In this document: in pieces, positions 5,134-6,184 of the stretch
Position numbering within the stretch: position 1 is the stretch's first letter
Layout of the letters: each line of letters begins with the position of its first letter
Origin: Bdellovibrionaceae bacterium UBA2466
GTDB taxonomy: Bacteria; Bdellovibrionota; FAC87; UBA2466
Length of the DNA: 6,184 bases
Reading direction: 5' to 3'
Assembly: GCA_002342225.1 (NCBI GenBank)
Contig: DDPO01000058.1
Coordinates: 1-6,184, forward strand
Made by a program: the position numbers and the translations under genes
Notes under the pieces: model-generated
Told to the model about the DNA's origin: nothing
Databases searched by the model: none
Seen by the model: the letters and a program-made list of their open reading frames with translations, nothing else

Positions 5134-6184
5134 AAAAAGCACTTCTTATTTTAGGTAACCAACTTTTTCCCATTGAATCATTTCCAAAAGATTTTCCTAA
5201 GATTGTCTTCATGGCGGAGGACCACAACCTCTGCACCCATTTCAAATACCACAAACATAAGATAATTCTATTTCTTACGAGCATGCGCAGATATGCTCTT
5301 GAACTTAGGAACCAGAAATTTGAAGTTCATTACGAAAAACTAACTTCATCCAATAAAAAGCTTTCTTACGAAGAAAAACTCGGCCATTTTTTTACAAAAA
5401 ACAAAATAACCCACCTAACTACATGGGAAATCGAAGATAAGTTTATGGAAAAAAGACTTTTGCTTTTTTGTAAAAAGGAAAAAGTCGAGCTTCACATACT
5501 GACGAGTCCTATGTTCCTGACCACTCGGGAAGAGTTCAAATCCTATTTAAAAACAACGAAAAAACCTTTCATGAAAACGTTTTATGAACGACAGCGGAAA
5601 CAATTAAATATCCTAGTGAACAAAAAAGGAGATCCCGAGGGAGGCAAATGGAGCTTCGATACAGAAAATAGAAAGAAATTAGACATCAAAGCGAAACCTC
5701 CAACCCTTCTAAGCGTAGAAAAAACAAAGGAACTCAAAGAGGTCCAAGAGCTCACAAACTCTCTTTTCCCAGATCATCCGGGAGAGAGTGATGAATTTTG
5801 GCTTCCCACATCAAGAAAAGAGGCCCTCGATTGGTTGTCTCAATTTACCACTGAAAGGCTCTCCCAATTTGGAGACTACGAAGATGCCATTTCACAAAAA
5901 TCAGACTTTGTCTTTCATTCAGTTTTAACTCCAGCCCTTAACCTAGGACTTGTAACTCCGGAAGAGGTTGTGGATCTTGCAATTAAATCTGCCAAAAAAA
6001 ATAAGGTGCCCCTCAACTCGCTCGAAGGGTTTATAAGACAAGTCATCGGTTGGCGCGAATTCATTCGAGGAATTTATCAAAATTTTAGTGAAAAAGAGGA
6101 TCAAGAAAATTTCTGGAATCATAAAAGAAAACTAAGTGCAGCTTGGTACGATGGCTCAACTGGCATTCCCCCTCTGGATCATGC
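5130..6184 (+). CDS. Cryptochrome/photolyase, FeS-BCP (PhrB-like, PF04244) family, 3' end missing
   Basis: The frame opens at ATG 5130 and stays open to the right edge: 351 codons plus two bases, about two thirds of the usual ~500 aa. The family uses FAD and light to repair (6-4) photoproducts or acts as a photoreceptor. Recognised blocks: LILGNQL (6-12) and AEDHNLCTHFKYHKHK (29-44) of the N-terminal antenna domain, then LTSMRRYA (49-56); GGKWSFDTENRKK (171-183); FGDYEDAI (247-254); FHSVLTPALNLGL; and LNSLEGFIRQVIGWREFIRGIY (295-316), the FAD-domain signature. Near the edge WYDGSTGIPPLDH (339-351) aligns with family members reading G-x-T-x-M-x-C-L; the Fe-S cysteine position is P348. The remaining cysteines would lie off the window. 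No Shine-Dalgarno precedes the ATG; the ATGA overlap with the DUF2237 gene implies translational coupling. Repair activity or specificity cannot be judged without the C-terminus. Confidence 0.92.
   Translation, partial: MKKALLILGNQLFPIESFPKDFPKIVFMAEDHNLCTHFKYHKHKIILFLTSMRRYALELRNQKFEVHYEKLTSSNKKLSYEEKLGHFFTKNKITHLTTWEIEDKFMEKRLLLFCKKEKVELHILTSPMFLTTREEFKSYLKTTKKPFMKTFYERQRKQLNILVNKKGDPEGGKWSFDTENRKKLDIKAKPPTLLSVEKTKELKEVQELTNSLFPDHPGESDEFWLPTSRKEALDWLSQFTTERLSQFGDYEDAISQKSDFVFHSVLTPALNLGLVTPEEVVDLAIKSAKKNKVPLNSLEGFIRQVIGWREFIRGIYQNFSEKEDQENFWNHKRKLSAAWYDGSTGIPPLDH

Overview
The window reads as ordinary bacterial chromosome: moderately AT-rich by eye, densely packed, with five complete genes and one gene cut by the right edge. 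I see no mobile element, CRISPR array, tRNA or rRNA. The gene set (a PepA-like M17 peptidase, a DUF2779 nuclease-like protein, class I PurE plus PurK, a DUF2237 protein and a bacterial cryptochrome/photolyase) fits a Gram-negative proteobacterium-like lineage. Bdellovibrionota or a relative is my guess from the feel of the proteins; it is weakly supported and nothing here proves it.

Layout. Positions 5-1513 (+) encode an M17 leucyl-aminopeptidase-family enzyme with all metal ligands present. It converges with a minus-strand operon, leaving 3 bp between the stop codons. That operon, read right to left from about 4704 to 1517, is purK, purE and a DUF2779 gene. PurK and PurE together convert AIR to CAIR in de novo purine synthesis. 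The third gene joins a Cas4-like Fe-S PD-(D/E)XK nuclease domain to a DEDD-like 3'-5' exonuclease domain. Its annotated ATG at 2965 cuts off a conserved N-terminal motif; a CTG at 3004 behind a good ribosome binding site is the more likely start.

From a 51-bp divergent intergenic region (4705-4755) a plus-strand unit leaves in the other direction: a DUF2237 gene (4756-5133) and a cryptochrome/photolyase gene that starts at 5130, overlaps it by ATGA, and runs off the window. The photolyase belongs to the FeS-BCP/PhrB-like family (PF04244 type). Where family members carry the first Fe-S cysteine, this protein has proline, which suggests a cluster-less subgroup. The two divergent units appear to share overlapping -10 elements, and the purK transcript may be leaderless.

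I do not see a clearly new system. The items most worth following are the DUF2779 double-nuclease protein with its probable CTG start, the DUF2237-photolyase coupling, the missing Fe-S cysteine and the bidirectional promoter.
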